A stretch of 64,000 nt of DNA, taken from positions 1 through 64,000 of the forward strand of contig DATEFW010000043.1 in NCBI GenBank assembly GCA_035280425.1, given 5' to 3'. The notes under the pieces were generated by a model, which was not told where the DNA came from, did no database searches, and was given only the letters and a program-made list of their open reading frames with translations. This document shows, in pieces, positions 27,762 to 35,800 of this stretch; position 1 is the stretch's first letter, and every line of letters begins with the position of its first letter. A program made the translations under genes and the position numbers. Source of the stretch: QHXW01 sp035280425 (lineage in GTDB: Bacteria > Acidobacteriota > Terriglobia > Bryobacterales > Bryobacteraceae).

Positions 27762-30245
27762 TCACTCCACCCGCAGCGCTTCCACCGGATCGAGCATCGC
27801 CGCGCGCCGCGCCGGCAAGAAGCACGCCAGCGCCGCAATCACAAAGAACAGTACGGCAATCGCCCCGAACGTCGCCGGATCCGTCGGCTTGACGCCCACC
27901 AGCATGGTGGTCAAAGCTCTCGTCAACTCCAGCGCGGCGAAAATCCCGAGCGCCATTCCGGCAACGCTGAGCTTCAGCCCGTATCCCACCACCTGGCCAA
28001 AAACCCGCGCCGGCGGTGCGCCGAGCGCCACACGCACTCCGATCTCCGCTGTGCGCTGCCGCACCACGGTCGAGAGCACACCGTACAGTCCGACCGCCGC
28101 GAGCATCTCCGCCGTCGCCGCAAAAAGTCCGATCAGCACCAATGAAAACCATATCCCCGCCTGCGCCTTGGTTACCCGTTCCTCCATGGTCGCGGTCTGG
28201 TTCATCAGCATCTGCGGCGCAAACGCCCGCACCGCCTCCCGCACCGCTCCCGCATAGCGCGCCGGATCTCCCGCGGTTCTGAGCGCCCACCAGTTCGCCG
28301 CGCCGTGCCCCACAAATCCATCGGTGACGTAAAGCTGTTCCCGCCCCGGCGTGGTCAGCGAGACATCGCGCTGGTGCGCCACTACGCCGATAATTTCTCC
28401 CCATTCCGGTTCCAGCTTCCGCACGCGAAATAAGATCCGTTTGCCCACGGCGCTCGCAAACGGAAAAGCCTTCGCCGCCAGCGCCTGATCCACCATCACC
28501 AGATTGCGATCGGGCACGTTGTCCGCATCCGTGAACGTCCGCCCCGCGATCAGCGGCGTATGCATCGCTTCGAAATAACCCGCCGTCACGATCTGGAGAT
28601 CCGCCGCCTGAAACTTCGTCGGATCCGTGAGCGCATCCGCCGTTCCCCAGCGCACGGGATTGAACCCTCCAGCCAGCGGCATGGGATTCGAGCTCGTCAC
28701 CGTCCGCACGCCTGAAATCGCCGCCAGCCGGTCGTGCATCTGGCGCATGAAAGCTTCCCGCGCGGCCGGTTTGTCCCCGGGATTCCCCAGCAGCTGAAAC
28801 GTCAGCAGGTTCTCGGGCGCAAAGCCGACGTCCACTTTCTGCACCGCGAGAAATGTCCGGAACATCAGTCCCGATCCGATTAGCAGCACAAACGAGAGCG
28901 CCACTTCGATCACCACCACGCCATTGCGCAGCAGCCCTCCTGCCAGCCCCGCCGTCCGCCCGCTCGCGCGCAGCACGCTCATGATATCCGGCCGCGCCGC
29001 CCGCACCGCCGGAGTAATTCCGAATAAAGCCGCCGCCGCAAGCCCTGCCGCCACCGAAAAAACAGCCACGCTCCAATCGATGTGAATTCCCTCGAGGCGC
29101 GGCACCGTTTTCGGAGCGATCGCCAGCAGCTCGTGAATTCCCACCCACGCCAGTCCCAGCCCGAGCGCCGTCCCGATCCCCGCGATCACCATCGCTTCCG
29201 CCAGCATCTGCCGGACCAGCCGCCACCAGCCCCCGCCCAGCGCCGTTCGCACCGCAAATTCGCGCTCGCGCAGCGAGGCCCGCACCAGCATCAGGTTCGC
29301 CACATTCGAGCAGGCAATCAGCAACAGAAAAATCACCGCGCCCATCAGCGCCACGACCGCCGGCCGCACTTCATTCACCAGGTGCTGCTTCATCGGCTCG
29401 AGCCGCAGGTATTGCCCCGCGGTCCGCGCGATCGGATTCACCCGGCTCAATTGCTCCGAGACCGTATCCACTTCCGCTTGCGCGCGCTCCATCGTCACGC
29501 CCGTTTTCATTCTTCCGATCACCCGCCATCGCACGTTGTTGCGATTGGCCGTGTCATACGCGATGCGCGCCGCGATCCAGATGTCGGGAAACTGCTCCAT
29601 ATTGGCGTCCGGCGGGAAAAGCAGTTCGAACCCCGGCTCGAGGACGCCCGCCACAATCGGCCGCGCGCCTCCATCCACCGGCAGCGCCTGACCGATCGCC
29701 GATCGATTCCCTCCGAAGCGCCGCTCGAAATATCCGTGGCTCAGAATCGCGTAAACCGGAAGCTGGGGCGGAGCAGGCACGCCCGCAGCAATGCCCGGCG
29801 CCGGCGCGGGCGGCTGCGGCAGCCCGTCGGAATCCTGAAAGTCCCGGCCGTATTCGATCCGTGCTCCCATCAGCCGGAAAAAATTCGTCGTGACGCCGGC
29901 AAACCGTACCTGCTCGGGAGTGCCGTCCGCCTGGTCCACCAGGCCGCGTCCCGTGTTCACCGCCCCGAATTCCTCGAACGTCCTCTTCGCGCCGCTGCGC
30001 AAGTCCACCAGGTCGGCATCCGATATAGGAAAATCTTTTACATTGCGCCTGCGCAGATCGCTGCACACCAAAACCAGCCGCGCGGGATCTTTATACGGCA
30101 GCGGCCGCACAAGCACCGTATTGGTAACGCTGAATATCGCGGTGCTCGCCCCGATTCCCAGCGCAATCGTCACCACCACAGTCATCGCGAACACCGGATT
30201 CTTTCGCAGCATCCGGAATGCGTAAATCAGGTCTTTGATCAGCAT
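27762..30245 (-). CDS. Second MacB-like ABC permease without ATPase
   Basis: The 827-residue protein repeats the layout of the 22.6 kb permease: an N-terminal span after MLIKDLIYAFRMLRKNPVFAM, a MacB periplasmic core, FtsX spans, then a second MacB/FtsX half ending in LPARRAAMLDPVEALRVE, the conserved family terminus. The N-terminal half has a Pro/Ala-rich insert near residues 135-155. No ATPase gene lies nearby. It converges on the anti-sigma gene with only 11 bases between stops. The pseudokinase gene upstream is on the same strand, 54 bases away. Confidence 0.9.
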   Translation of the reverse strand: MLIKDLIYAFRMLRKNPVFAMTVVVTIALGIGASTAIFSVTNTVLVRPLPYKDPARLVLVCSDLRRRNVKDFPISDADLVDLRSGAKRTFEEFGAVNTGRGLVDQADGTPEQVRFAGVTTNFFRLMGARIEYGRDFQDSDGLPQPPAPAPGIAAGVPAPPQLPVYAILSHGYFERRFGGNRSAIGQALPVDGGARPIVAGVLEPGFELLFPPDANMEQFPDIWIAARIAYDTANRNNVRWRVIGRMKTGVTMERAQAEVDTVSEQLSRVNPIARTAGQYLRLEPMKQHLVNEVRPAVVALMGAVIFLLLIACSNVANLMLVRASLREREFAVRTALGGGWWRLVRQMLAEAMVIAGIGTALGLGLAWVGIHELLAIAPKTVPRLEGIHIDWSVAVFSVAAGLAAAALFGITPAVRAARPDIMSVLRASGRTAGLAGGLLRNGVVVIEVALSFVLLIGSGLMFRTFLAVQKVDVGFAPENLLTFQLLGNPGDKPAAREAFMRQMHDRLAAISGVRTVTSSNPMPLAGGFNPVRWGTADALTDPTKFQAADLQIVTAGYFEAMHTPLIAGRTFTDADNVPDRNLVMVDQALAAKAFPFASAVGKRILFRVRKLEPEWGEIIGVVAHQRDVSLTTPGREQLYVTDGFVGHGAANWWALRTAGDPARYAGAVREAVRAFAPQMLMNQTATMEERVTKAQAGIWFSLVLIGLFAATAEMLAAVGLYGVLSTVVRQRTAEIGVRVALGAPPARVFGQVVGYGLKLSVAGMALGIFAALELTRALTTMLVGVKPTDPATFGAIAVLFFVIAALACFLPARRAAMLDPVEALRVE

Positions 30246-30299
30246 GGCTTTGCAATACTTAGACCCGTGAGCGCCCGGTTCGTTAGGAAATCGGGCCTC

Positions 30300-31649
30300 T
30301 CACCGCGGCGACTGCCGGACCGGAATCACGTTCGTTCCGCCTCTGCTGAACTCGAATCGCAGAATCCATTCGCTCGCTACGTCCCGGCCCTCTACTTCCG
30401 CCGCGCTGAATCTCCACTGCCGCGCCGACTTCAGCGCGAGTCCCGCGAAATACCGGCTCGGTCCGGGTGAAGTCACCTTTGCCCCCGTCACTCTGCCGGA
30501 TGGATCCACGTTGACCGTAACCCCCACTCTCACCTTGCCCCTGATCGTGGCTCTCGCGCTGCGAGGCACTTCGGGCAGGACGCGATGGATGACCTCGCCG
30601 CGCACACGGCCTTTGGGCGCGCTGAACTCCTGCCGAGCGGGCGCCGGCGTTTGCTTCGGCTCATCGGGAACTGCACTCGGTTTCTGCTCACTGGCGCTTT
30701 GCCCGGCCTGTCCGCGTTCCGGCGCAGCGGCCGGCCGCGCCGCTGTGCTTTGCGGAGCATTCTCTGGACGCTTCAACAGCCGCGGGACACCAACGACAGC
30801 CAGTACGATGACAATCGCTGCCGCTGCGGCGATGTAACGCCACTTCCCGGATGCGGCGGTCGCAGTTGCCGGCACGCCGCTGGACTGCGCGCGCGGCTGC
30901 AAGTGCGCCACAATGTCCGCCACCTTCCACCGGCGCCGGGCGTCATTTTCGAGACAATGACGCACCAGTTCATCGAAGGGAGCCGGAACAGGCGGCGTCA
31001 GTATGGAATTCTCCGGGCCGCTCCGCACAGGAACATGCTGCGTTAACGCTTCAGCCAGCGTAACCCCCAGCGACCACACATCCGCTGCCGGCGAGATGAC
31101 TCCGGCGGCTATTTCGGGCGCATAATACACGCCGCCCTTCCGGGGAACAGTCGTGAGCTTGCCGGCCACGCAGATCCGGTCGGTCGAGATCTTCAGCCGA
31201 TCCTCGACCGCCATGATACTCCCCGGTCTTAAGTAACCATGCACCAGGCCCCGGCCGTGAAGATAAGCCAGCGCGTCCAGGATGGGCGCCAGCATTTCGC
31301 GTACTTCCTCCGCGGTAAGCGGGCGCATCGGCAGAATCTCCGCCAGGTTTTCTTCGGCGTATTCCATCGCCGCGTAAACCAGATCGGTGTCGCCCATCCG
31401 CCAGCGGCCCGCCTGGACCATCCGGATCAGGTGAGGATGACTCAGCTTTCCCGCCCGCTCCCACAGCGATAGCTGATGTTCCGCTTGTTGCGGCGGCTCG
31501 GCGATCAGCCGGATCGCAAATTTTTGCCCCTTTGGCTCACCGTACTCCGCCAGGAACACCGCGCTCTCGTCGTCACCGCCCAGGAACTCGCGCAAATGAA
31601 ACTGCCCGTCGACGATTTGCCCTCGCCAGTCGTTCCAGATCTCGCTCAT
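30300..31649 (-). CDS. Membrane pseudokinase fused to a TonB C-terminal domain
   Basis: The 449-residue protein begins with a Ser/Thr-kinase-like fold (about 12-250). Its structural marks remain: YYAPE of the activation-loop end near 175, and ADVWSLGV near 189. The catalytic ones are changed: the ATP-anchoring Lys of the VAIK strand is Arg47 (FAIRLI), the HRD triad reads H137-G138-Y139, and the DFG position reads TDR or DRI near 156-159. The glycine loop is also poor. It should therefore not be an active kinase. A single membrane span (271-287) and a Pro/Ala-rich linker follow, then a TonB C-terminal domain (about 345-440: GKVRVGVTVNVDPSGRVTGA, then SARQWRFSAAEVEGR). TonB domains contact outer-membrane receptors, so the protein may carry a cytoplasmic signal to them. 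Confidence 0.85.
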   Translation of the reverse strand: MSEIWNDWRGQIVDGQFHLREFLGGDDESAVFLAEYGEPKGQKFAIRLIAEPPQQAEHQLSLWERAGKLSHPHLIRMVQAGRWRMGDTDLVYAAMEYAEENLAEILPMRPLTAEEVREMLAPILDALAYLHGRGLVHGYLRPGSIMAVEDRLKISTDRICVAGKLTTVPRKGGVYYAPEIAAGVISPAADVWSLGVTLAEALTQHVPVRSGPENSILTPPVPAPFDELVRHCLENDARRRWKVADIVAHLQPRAQSSGVPATATAASGKWRYIAAAAAIVIVLAVVGVPRLLKRPENAPQSTAARPAAAPERGQAGQSASEQKPSAVPDEPKQTPAPARQEFSAPKGRVRGEVIHRVLPEVPRSARATIRGKVRVGVTVNVDPSGRVTGAKVTSPGPSRYFAGLALKSARQWRFSAAEVEGRDVASEWILRFEFSRGGTNVIPVRQSPR

Positions 31650-31753
31650 TTTTTTTGTTTATTCCGCCTGCGAAAATCGGATCGGCCCATTATAACGGGC
31701 GTTGCCACACGACGTATCCGGCCGCGCGCCGCCCGGCGCCCGCGCACCGCCCC

Positions 31754-31793
31754 TTGACACGGCCGCCCATTAGAATCACAATGTGATACTAAT
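31754..31793 (+). promoter_or_regulatory. padR promoter with overlapping palindromic operator
   Basis: A consensus TTGACA (31754-31759) is followed 17 bases later by CACAAT (31777-31782). The latter sits inside a near-perfect inverted repeat: left arm ATTAGAATCACA (31769-31780), centre A, right arm TGTGATACTAAT (31782-31793), 11 of 12 positions pairing. The right arm runs into the ATG at 31792. A dimeric PadR bound here would block both polymerase and start codon, which fits autorepression. Confidence 0.6.
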
Positions 31794-32121
31794 GCTCGGA
31801 GAATTCGAATACCTTTTGCTCACCGCAGCCGCGCGCCTTGGCGAGGACGCTTATGGCGCCGCCATCCGCCACGAAATCGAGCAGGCCACTCGCCGGCGCT
31901 GCTCCATCGGCGCGCTCTACACCACGCTCGACCGCCTGGAATCCAAAGGCCTCCTCAAAACCTGGATGGGCGAAGCGACTGCCGAACGCGGCGGCCGCGC
32001 CAAACGCATGGTCCGCCTGACGACGAAAGGCGTGCGCGCTGCAAGCGTTTTCTACGACACCGTAACCAGAGCCAGCCGCGGCGTTTCCTGGCAGGCCGAA
32101 TTTCGACCGGCCCATTTATGA
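31792..32121 (+). CDS. PadR family transcriptional regulator
   Basis: The 109-residue protein shows the PadR winged helix: MLGEFEYLLL, AYGAAIRHEIE, SIGALYTTLDRLESKGLLKTW, and a wing containing GGRAKRMVRLTTKG, followed by a short C-terminal dimerisation helix. The ATG at 31792 matches the usual family N-terminus better than the GTG at 31783, which lies in the promoter. PadR proteins repress adjacent membrane or efflux genes and release DNA on binding small molecules. The next gene starts within its stop codon (ATGA), and the palindrome over its start is the likely target. Confidence 0.92.
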   Translation: MLGEFEYLLLTAAARLGEDAYGAAIRHEIEQATRRRCSIGALYTTLDRLESKGLLKTWMGEATAERGGRAKRMVRLTTKGVRAASVFYDTVTRASRGVSWQAEFRPAHL

Positions 32122-32990
32122 ACCGCATCTTGTGGTGGTTCGTCGATCTCCTCTCGCGCGCGCTCGCTCCCGCCGAGCGCGAAGCCGTCTGCGGCGATCT
32201 CGCGGAATCCGGCACATCGGCCGGCCAGGCCTTGCGCGATCTCGCCGGGTTGGCCGTCCGCAGGCAATGCGCGCTCGCTAGGAATTGGCGGCCGTGGCTC
32301 GCGCTCGCGGCTTTCGGCGCGCCCGCCGTCCTGCTGCTCACCCTGGCTTCCCGGCGCGCTGCCGATGGCAGCGCCATCTTTATCTGGCTCTACGCAAATA
32401 ACTGGGACTGGAACTTTCTGCGCGACGCCGCCTTTCTGCACAACATCCCGGGCGTGATCGCAGACATCGCCATCTCTTACGCGGTCCTCGCCTGCTGGGC
32501 ATGGACCGGCGGCTTCCTCATCGGCTCTCTTTCGCGCCGCGCCGTCTGGCTTAGCGGAACTCTCTACTGCCTGCTGTTGCTCGCCGCAGGATTTCTGGGC
32601 GCGCCCCAATCGCTCGGCAGCGTTTTGCTGATTCAGCGAGCTCGTGATTTCCCCCTGAATCGCGCCGTCTTTCTGCTTCCGTTTTACCGCGTCATCTTTC
32701 CGCTGTTCGTACATGGATTGCTGGTCCTGATCCCGTCGATATTGGGATTGCGCCAGACTGCCCGCCTCGCCGCAGTGCCCGCCAGGCTCCGGGCCGTCTT
32801 CTGGACCTGCTGCCTGGTCAGTGCGGCGGCGCTTGCCACCCAGAATTGGGTCTGGTGGCAGATACGCACCTGGCAATTGCTGCCGCCCCAACTGCCGCAT
32901 CTTCCGTCCTTGCTTCCGCTCGGCGTCGTTGGACCCGCCAGTTACTGGATCGCTGTTTTGGCCTCGCGCCGTCATGGAGAAAACGTATGA
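32118..32990 (+). CDS. PadR-associated multi-span membrane protein
   Basis: The 290-residue protein begins with a cytoplasmic helix-rich segment (LLSRALAPAEREAVCGDLAES) that resembles the 'permease prefix' region found at the start of some acidobacterial MacB-like permeases. About six to seven membrane spans follow, but no permease core or catalytic motif was recognised. It overlaps padR and the thioredoxin gene by ATGA on both sides, so the three proteins are made from one transcript with coupled translation. A role in sensing or exporting whatever PadR responds to is inference. Confidence 0.75.
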   Translation: MNRILWWFVDLLSRALAPAEREAVCGDLAESGTSAGQALRDLAGLAVRRQCALARNWRPWLALAAFGAPAVLLLTLASRRAADGSAIFIWLYANNWDWNFLRDAAFLHNIPGVIADIAISYAVLACWAWTGGFLIGSLSRRAVWLSGTLYCLLLLAAGFLGAPQSLGSVLLIQRARDFPLNRAVFLLPFYRVIFPLFVHGLLVLIPSILGLRQTARLAAVPARLRAVFWTCCLVSAAALATQNWVWWQIRTWQLLPPQLPHLPSLLPLGVVGPASYWIAVLASRRHGENV

Positions 32991-33505
32991 AAAGCCGCTT
33001 GCTTCAAACCGCCCTCATGCTGCTGGCCGCAGGAATCGCGTTTGCCGCCGATCAACCGGCTGTCCGCGCACCCATCGTTCCCGCCGGCGATCGCAAACCC
33101 GCGGCGCCCTTCGTCTTGAAGGACGCTTCCGGAAGAACGGTGAAGCTCAAGTCCTATCGCGGCAAAGTCGTTCTGCTCGATTTCTGGGCCACCTGGTGCC
33201 ACGGTTGCAAACTCGAAATCCCCTGGTTTTCCGAATTCGAGCGCACCTACGGACGAAAGGGTTTCCGCGTAGTGGGCGTCTCCATGGACGAGGGCGGCTG
33301 GAAAGTGCTGAAACCGTTCCTGGCCGAAAATCACGTGCCCTACCGCATGGCGCTCGGAGATGACGCCACCGCGTCCGGCTATGGAATTCAGAGCCTGCCC
33401 GATACTTTCCTGATCGATCGCAAAGGAAGAATCGCCGCGACTTACGTGGGCCTGGTCGATAAGGACAACGTCGAAGGCAATATCAAAACGCTGCTTGCGA
33501 AATAG
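32987..33505 (+). CDS. TlpA-like thioredoxin-domain protein, periplasmic
   Basis: The ATG at 32987 gives 172 residues with a signal peptide (ending near AFAAD). The remainder is an AhpC/TSA-Redoxin/TlpA thioredoxin fold with the active site WCHGC in DFWATWCHGCK and the cis-Pro in SLPDTFLID. TlpA/ResA-type proteins reduce disulfides or deliver electrons to apocytochromes or copper centres in the periplasm. An open extension to 32846 overlaps the preceding gene and is not used. It is the last gene of the padR operon. Confidence 0.9.
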   Translation: MKSRLLQTALMLLAAGIAFAADQPAVRAPIVPAGDRKPAAPFVLKDASGRTVKLKSYRGKVVLLDFWATWCHGCKLEIPWFSEFERTYGRKGFRVVGVSMDEGGWKVLKPFLAENHVPYRMALGDDATASGYGIQSLPDTFLIDRKGRIAATYVGLVDKDNVEGNIKTLLAK

Positions 33506-33526
33506 CGGACCTCAGGGAAGGGACAG

Positions 33527-34060
33527 TCAATCCGCCGCAGTTTTCCATGCCTGCTTGATCTCGTCGATCTGCGCCGCGTGCCGCGCCGGATGGAGCGCCA
33601 GCAGAATCAGGCAGCGGTGGCAATCGATTTCCCCCAGCACCGGATGCAGGCAATAGAGCGCGCGAAGATCCTGCGTGCACTCCCGGGCGAACTTCATCGA
33701 GCGCTCTCGCGCCGAGTAGAATTGCCGGGCCGCTTCATCCAGCGACGCGAATCGGCCTGTGGGCCGAATGGATTCCGGCGCCCGGACTTTGCGCGAGCGG
33801 TCCACAATGGCTGTTGCCAGCCGATCGTACTTCGCCGGATCGAGCGGAACGCCATTCGAATTTTGCACTCCGCCCGTAACCATCGAGTAGAGCACATCTT
33901 CAGTTATGCCCACGTGCTCGACGCAATCCGCAATTGACCAGGATTCCGGGGTTGGCCGAAGTCTGGCCTGATCATCGGAAATGCCTGCAATTGCGGCAGT
34001 TAGCGCGTTCCGGCCGCGGTGCAACTGTTGGATGGCGAATTCCCGTTCGGAGTCAGTCAC
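33527..34060 (-). CDS. DinB superfamily four-helix protein
   Basis: The 177-residue protein has the DinB/YfiT four-helix layout and keeps a plausible metal triad: H49 in ADCVEHVG, and H157 and H161 in LHPARHAAQI. Family members include thiol-transferases that use bacillithiol or mycothiol and hydrolases of unknown substrate. It stands alone on the minus strand, converging on the thioredoxin gene and diverging from the ammonia-lyase. Confidence 0.85.
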   Translation of the reverse strand: MTDSEREFAIQQLHRGRNALTAAIAGISDDQARLRPTPESWSIADCVEHVGITEDVLYSMVTGGVQNSNGVPLDPAKYDRLATAIVDRSRKVRAPESIRPTGRFASLDEAARQFYSARERSMKFARECTQDLRALYCLHPVLGEIDCHRCLILLALHPARHAAQIDEIKQAWKTAAD

Positions 34061-34156
34061 CGAACTTCCACAGTTAATCTTAACGCGTCCAGAAGACCGT
34101 TTCTAAAGGGTTTTTGCTATTGACCGCGAGCCGTTGAGAGCTTCAATCTACTATTA

Positions 34157-34176
34157 ACACCACTATAATGTGGTGT
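34157..34176 (+). promoter_or_regulatory. Perfect inverted repeat enclosing a consensus -10 box
   Basis: Arms ACACCAC (34157-34163) and GTGGTGT (34170-34176) are perfect inverted repeats, and the 6-base spacer is exactly TATAAT (34164-34169). The -35 region (around 34141-34147, CTTCAAT) is weak. A dimeric regulator bound to the arms would cover the -10 element, so the site looks like an operator of the ammonia-lyase promoter. Transcription would start near 34176, which excludes the ATG at 34168 and supports 34192. Confidence 0.6.
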
Positions 34177-34191
34177 AGAAGGCAGGTTGGT

Positions 34192-35796
34192 ATGGCCACC
34201 CTGACAAGCTCTCTTAGCGCAATCTCGATTTCCACCGAAAACCTGACTCTCGATGAGATCGTCGCGGTAGCTCGCGGAGGTCACAAGGTTGAGCTGAGTC
34301 CGGACGCGGAATTTCGCCGCCGGATCGACTTGGGCCGGGAGACGCTGACGCGCAAACTCGCTGAAGGCGAGGCGATTTACGGCGTCAACACGGGCTTCGG
34401 AGGCAACGCGTGCTATGTCATTCCGGGTGAAGAACTCGCGCATCATCAGCAGAACCTGATCGAGTTCATGGCGTGCGGCGTGGGTGAGCCGCTGGCGGAA
34501 GAAGCGGTACGGGCGGCGATACTGCTGCGCGCGAATGCGCTGGCGCGCGGTTTGTCGGGTGTGCGTTTGGTGGTGATCGAGCGCCTGCTCGATCTGCTGA
34601 ATCGCGGAATCACTCCGGTGGTGCCGCGATTCGGTTCGGTGGGAGCCAGCGGCGATTTGTGCCCGTCGGCCTACATCGCGCGGGTGATGTGCGGGCGCGG
34701 CGAAGTGATCTACCGCGGCGAGCGCGTGAAGGCAGCGGATGCGCTGTGGTGCGAGCGGATCGAGCCGCTAACGATCGAAGCCAAAGAGGGACTGGCGCTG
34801 CTGAACGGCACGACGGTCATGACCGGGATCGCGGCGCTGGCGGTGGACGAGGCGACGTACCTGTTTCATCTGGCGCTTGGCGCAATCGCTATGGCGGTCG
34901 AGGCGCTTCGCTCGTCGCCGGATTATTTTCATCCGGTGATTCACTTGGCCAAGCATCATCCGGGGCAAATCGGGGTGGCCGAGATGCTGAATTCGCTGCT
35001 GTACGATTCGAAACTCGCGGTACCGCTCGATGAAATCCGGCATCGCGTGGAACGAGCGGAGCGGAGGGCGGACCAAATGCACCATGTGGTGAAAGCGCCG
35101 GAGACGATTCAAAGCCCGTATTCGTTGCGCTGCGCGCCCCAGGGATTAGGGCCGATGCTTGAAGCGCTGCGGCAGGCGCGCGAGGTGATCGAGCGCGAAG
35201 CCAATTCCGTGAACGACAACCCGCTGATCGATCCAGGATCGGATCACGTTTATCACACCGGCAATTTTTACGGCGCGCACATCGCGCGCGCCATGGATGG
35301 ACTGAAGCTTGACCTGGCGAATCTGGCCAACTGGCTGCATTCGGTGATGGCGCTGGTAATGGACGGCCGGTTCTCGAACGGGCTGCCGAATTCGCTCAGC
35401 CCGCATCCGGGCCTTTATCAAGGCTTCAAAGGAATGCAGATCGCTCATACGAGTTTGACGGCGGCGATCCGGCACTGGGCGGCGCCGAGTATGATCCATA
35501 CGCTGCCGACCGAGCAGTTCAATCAAGACGTGGTCAGCCTGGGGACACTGGCGGCAGAGACTGCGATGGACGTCACGCGCCTCGCGCGAAGTCTGGTGGC
35601 AATCACGCTGCTTTCGATGGCGCAAGCGGTGGATTTGCGGCAGGGCGGCGGGCAATTGGGCGCCGGAACGCGGCCGATCTACCGGATGCTGCGGTCGGCC
35701 AGCGGGTTTGTGGATGCGGATCGCGCGCTCGATGCGGACATTGCGGCGGTGGCCGGGATGATCGAGCGTCGCGAGATTCCAGTGCTTTGGAGTTAG
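34192..35796 (+). CDS. MIO-type aromatic amino acid ammonia-lyase (histidine or phenylalanine)
   Basis: The 534-residue enzyme has the Ala-Ser-Gly triad (A152-S153-G154 in FGSVGASGDL) that cyclises into the MIO cofactor, the catalytic Tyr in YGVNTGFG (from residue 63), NDNPLID and a QD in TEQFNQDVVSLG. It removes ammonia from an aromatic amino acid to give an arylacrylate. Specificity is uncertain. The TEQFNQDV block is like plant phenylalanine ammonia-lyase rather than the QEDHVSMG of HutH, and the usual selectivity position appears to be F92-M93 (NLIEFMACG), which resembles the Phe-Leu of phenylalanine lyases. No hut genes are nearby. A palindrome over its promoter suggests specific repression. 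Confidence 0.88.
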   Translation: MATLTSSLSAISISTENLTLDEIVAVARGGHKVELSPDAEFRRRIDLGRETLTRKLAEGEAIYGVNTGFGGNACYVIPGEELAHHQQNLIEFMACGVGEPLAEEAVRAAILLRANALARGLSGVRLVVIERLLDLLNRGITPVVPRFGSVGASGDLCPSAYIARVMCGRGEVIYRGERVKAADALWCERIEPLTIEAKEGLALLNGTTVMTGIAALAVDEATYLFHLALGAIAMAVEALRSSPDYFHPVIHLAKHHPGQIGVAEMLNSLLYDSKLAVPLDEIRHRVERAERRADQMHHVVKAPETIQSPYSLRCAPQGLGPMLEALRQAREVIEREANSVNDNPLIDPGSDHVYHTGNFYGAHIARAMDGLKLDLANLANWLHSVMALVMDGRFSNGLPNSLSPHPGLYQGFKGMQIAHTSLTAAIRHWAAPSMIHTLPTEQFNQDVVSLGTLAAETAMDVTRLARSLVAITLLSMAQAVDLRQGGGQLGAGTRPIYRMLRSASGFVDADRALDADIAAVAGMIERREIPVLWS

Positions 35797-35800
35797 TGTT

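Noticed and set aside
27571..29226. A 551-codon minus-strand frame inside the second permease
   Set aside because: It is extremely Gly/Ala/Arg-rich and in a different frame of the permease gene, which has clear MacB-like similarity.
29082..30470. A 462-codon plus-strand frame opposite the second permease
   Set aside because: Its Arg/His/Gln-rich composition and antisense position mark it as a shadow.
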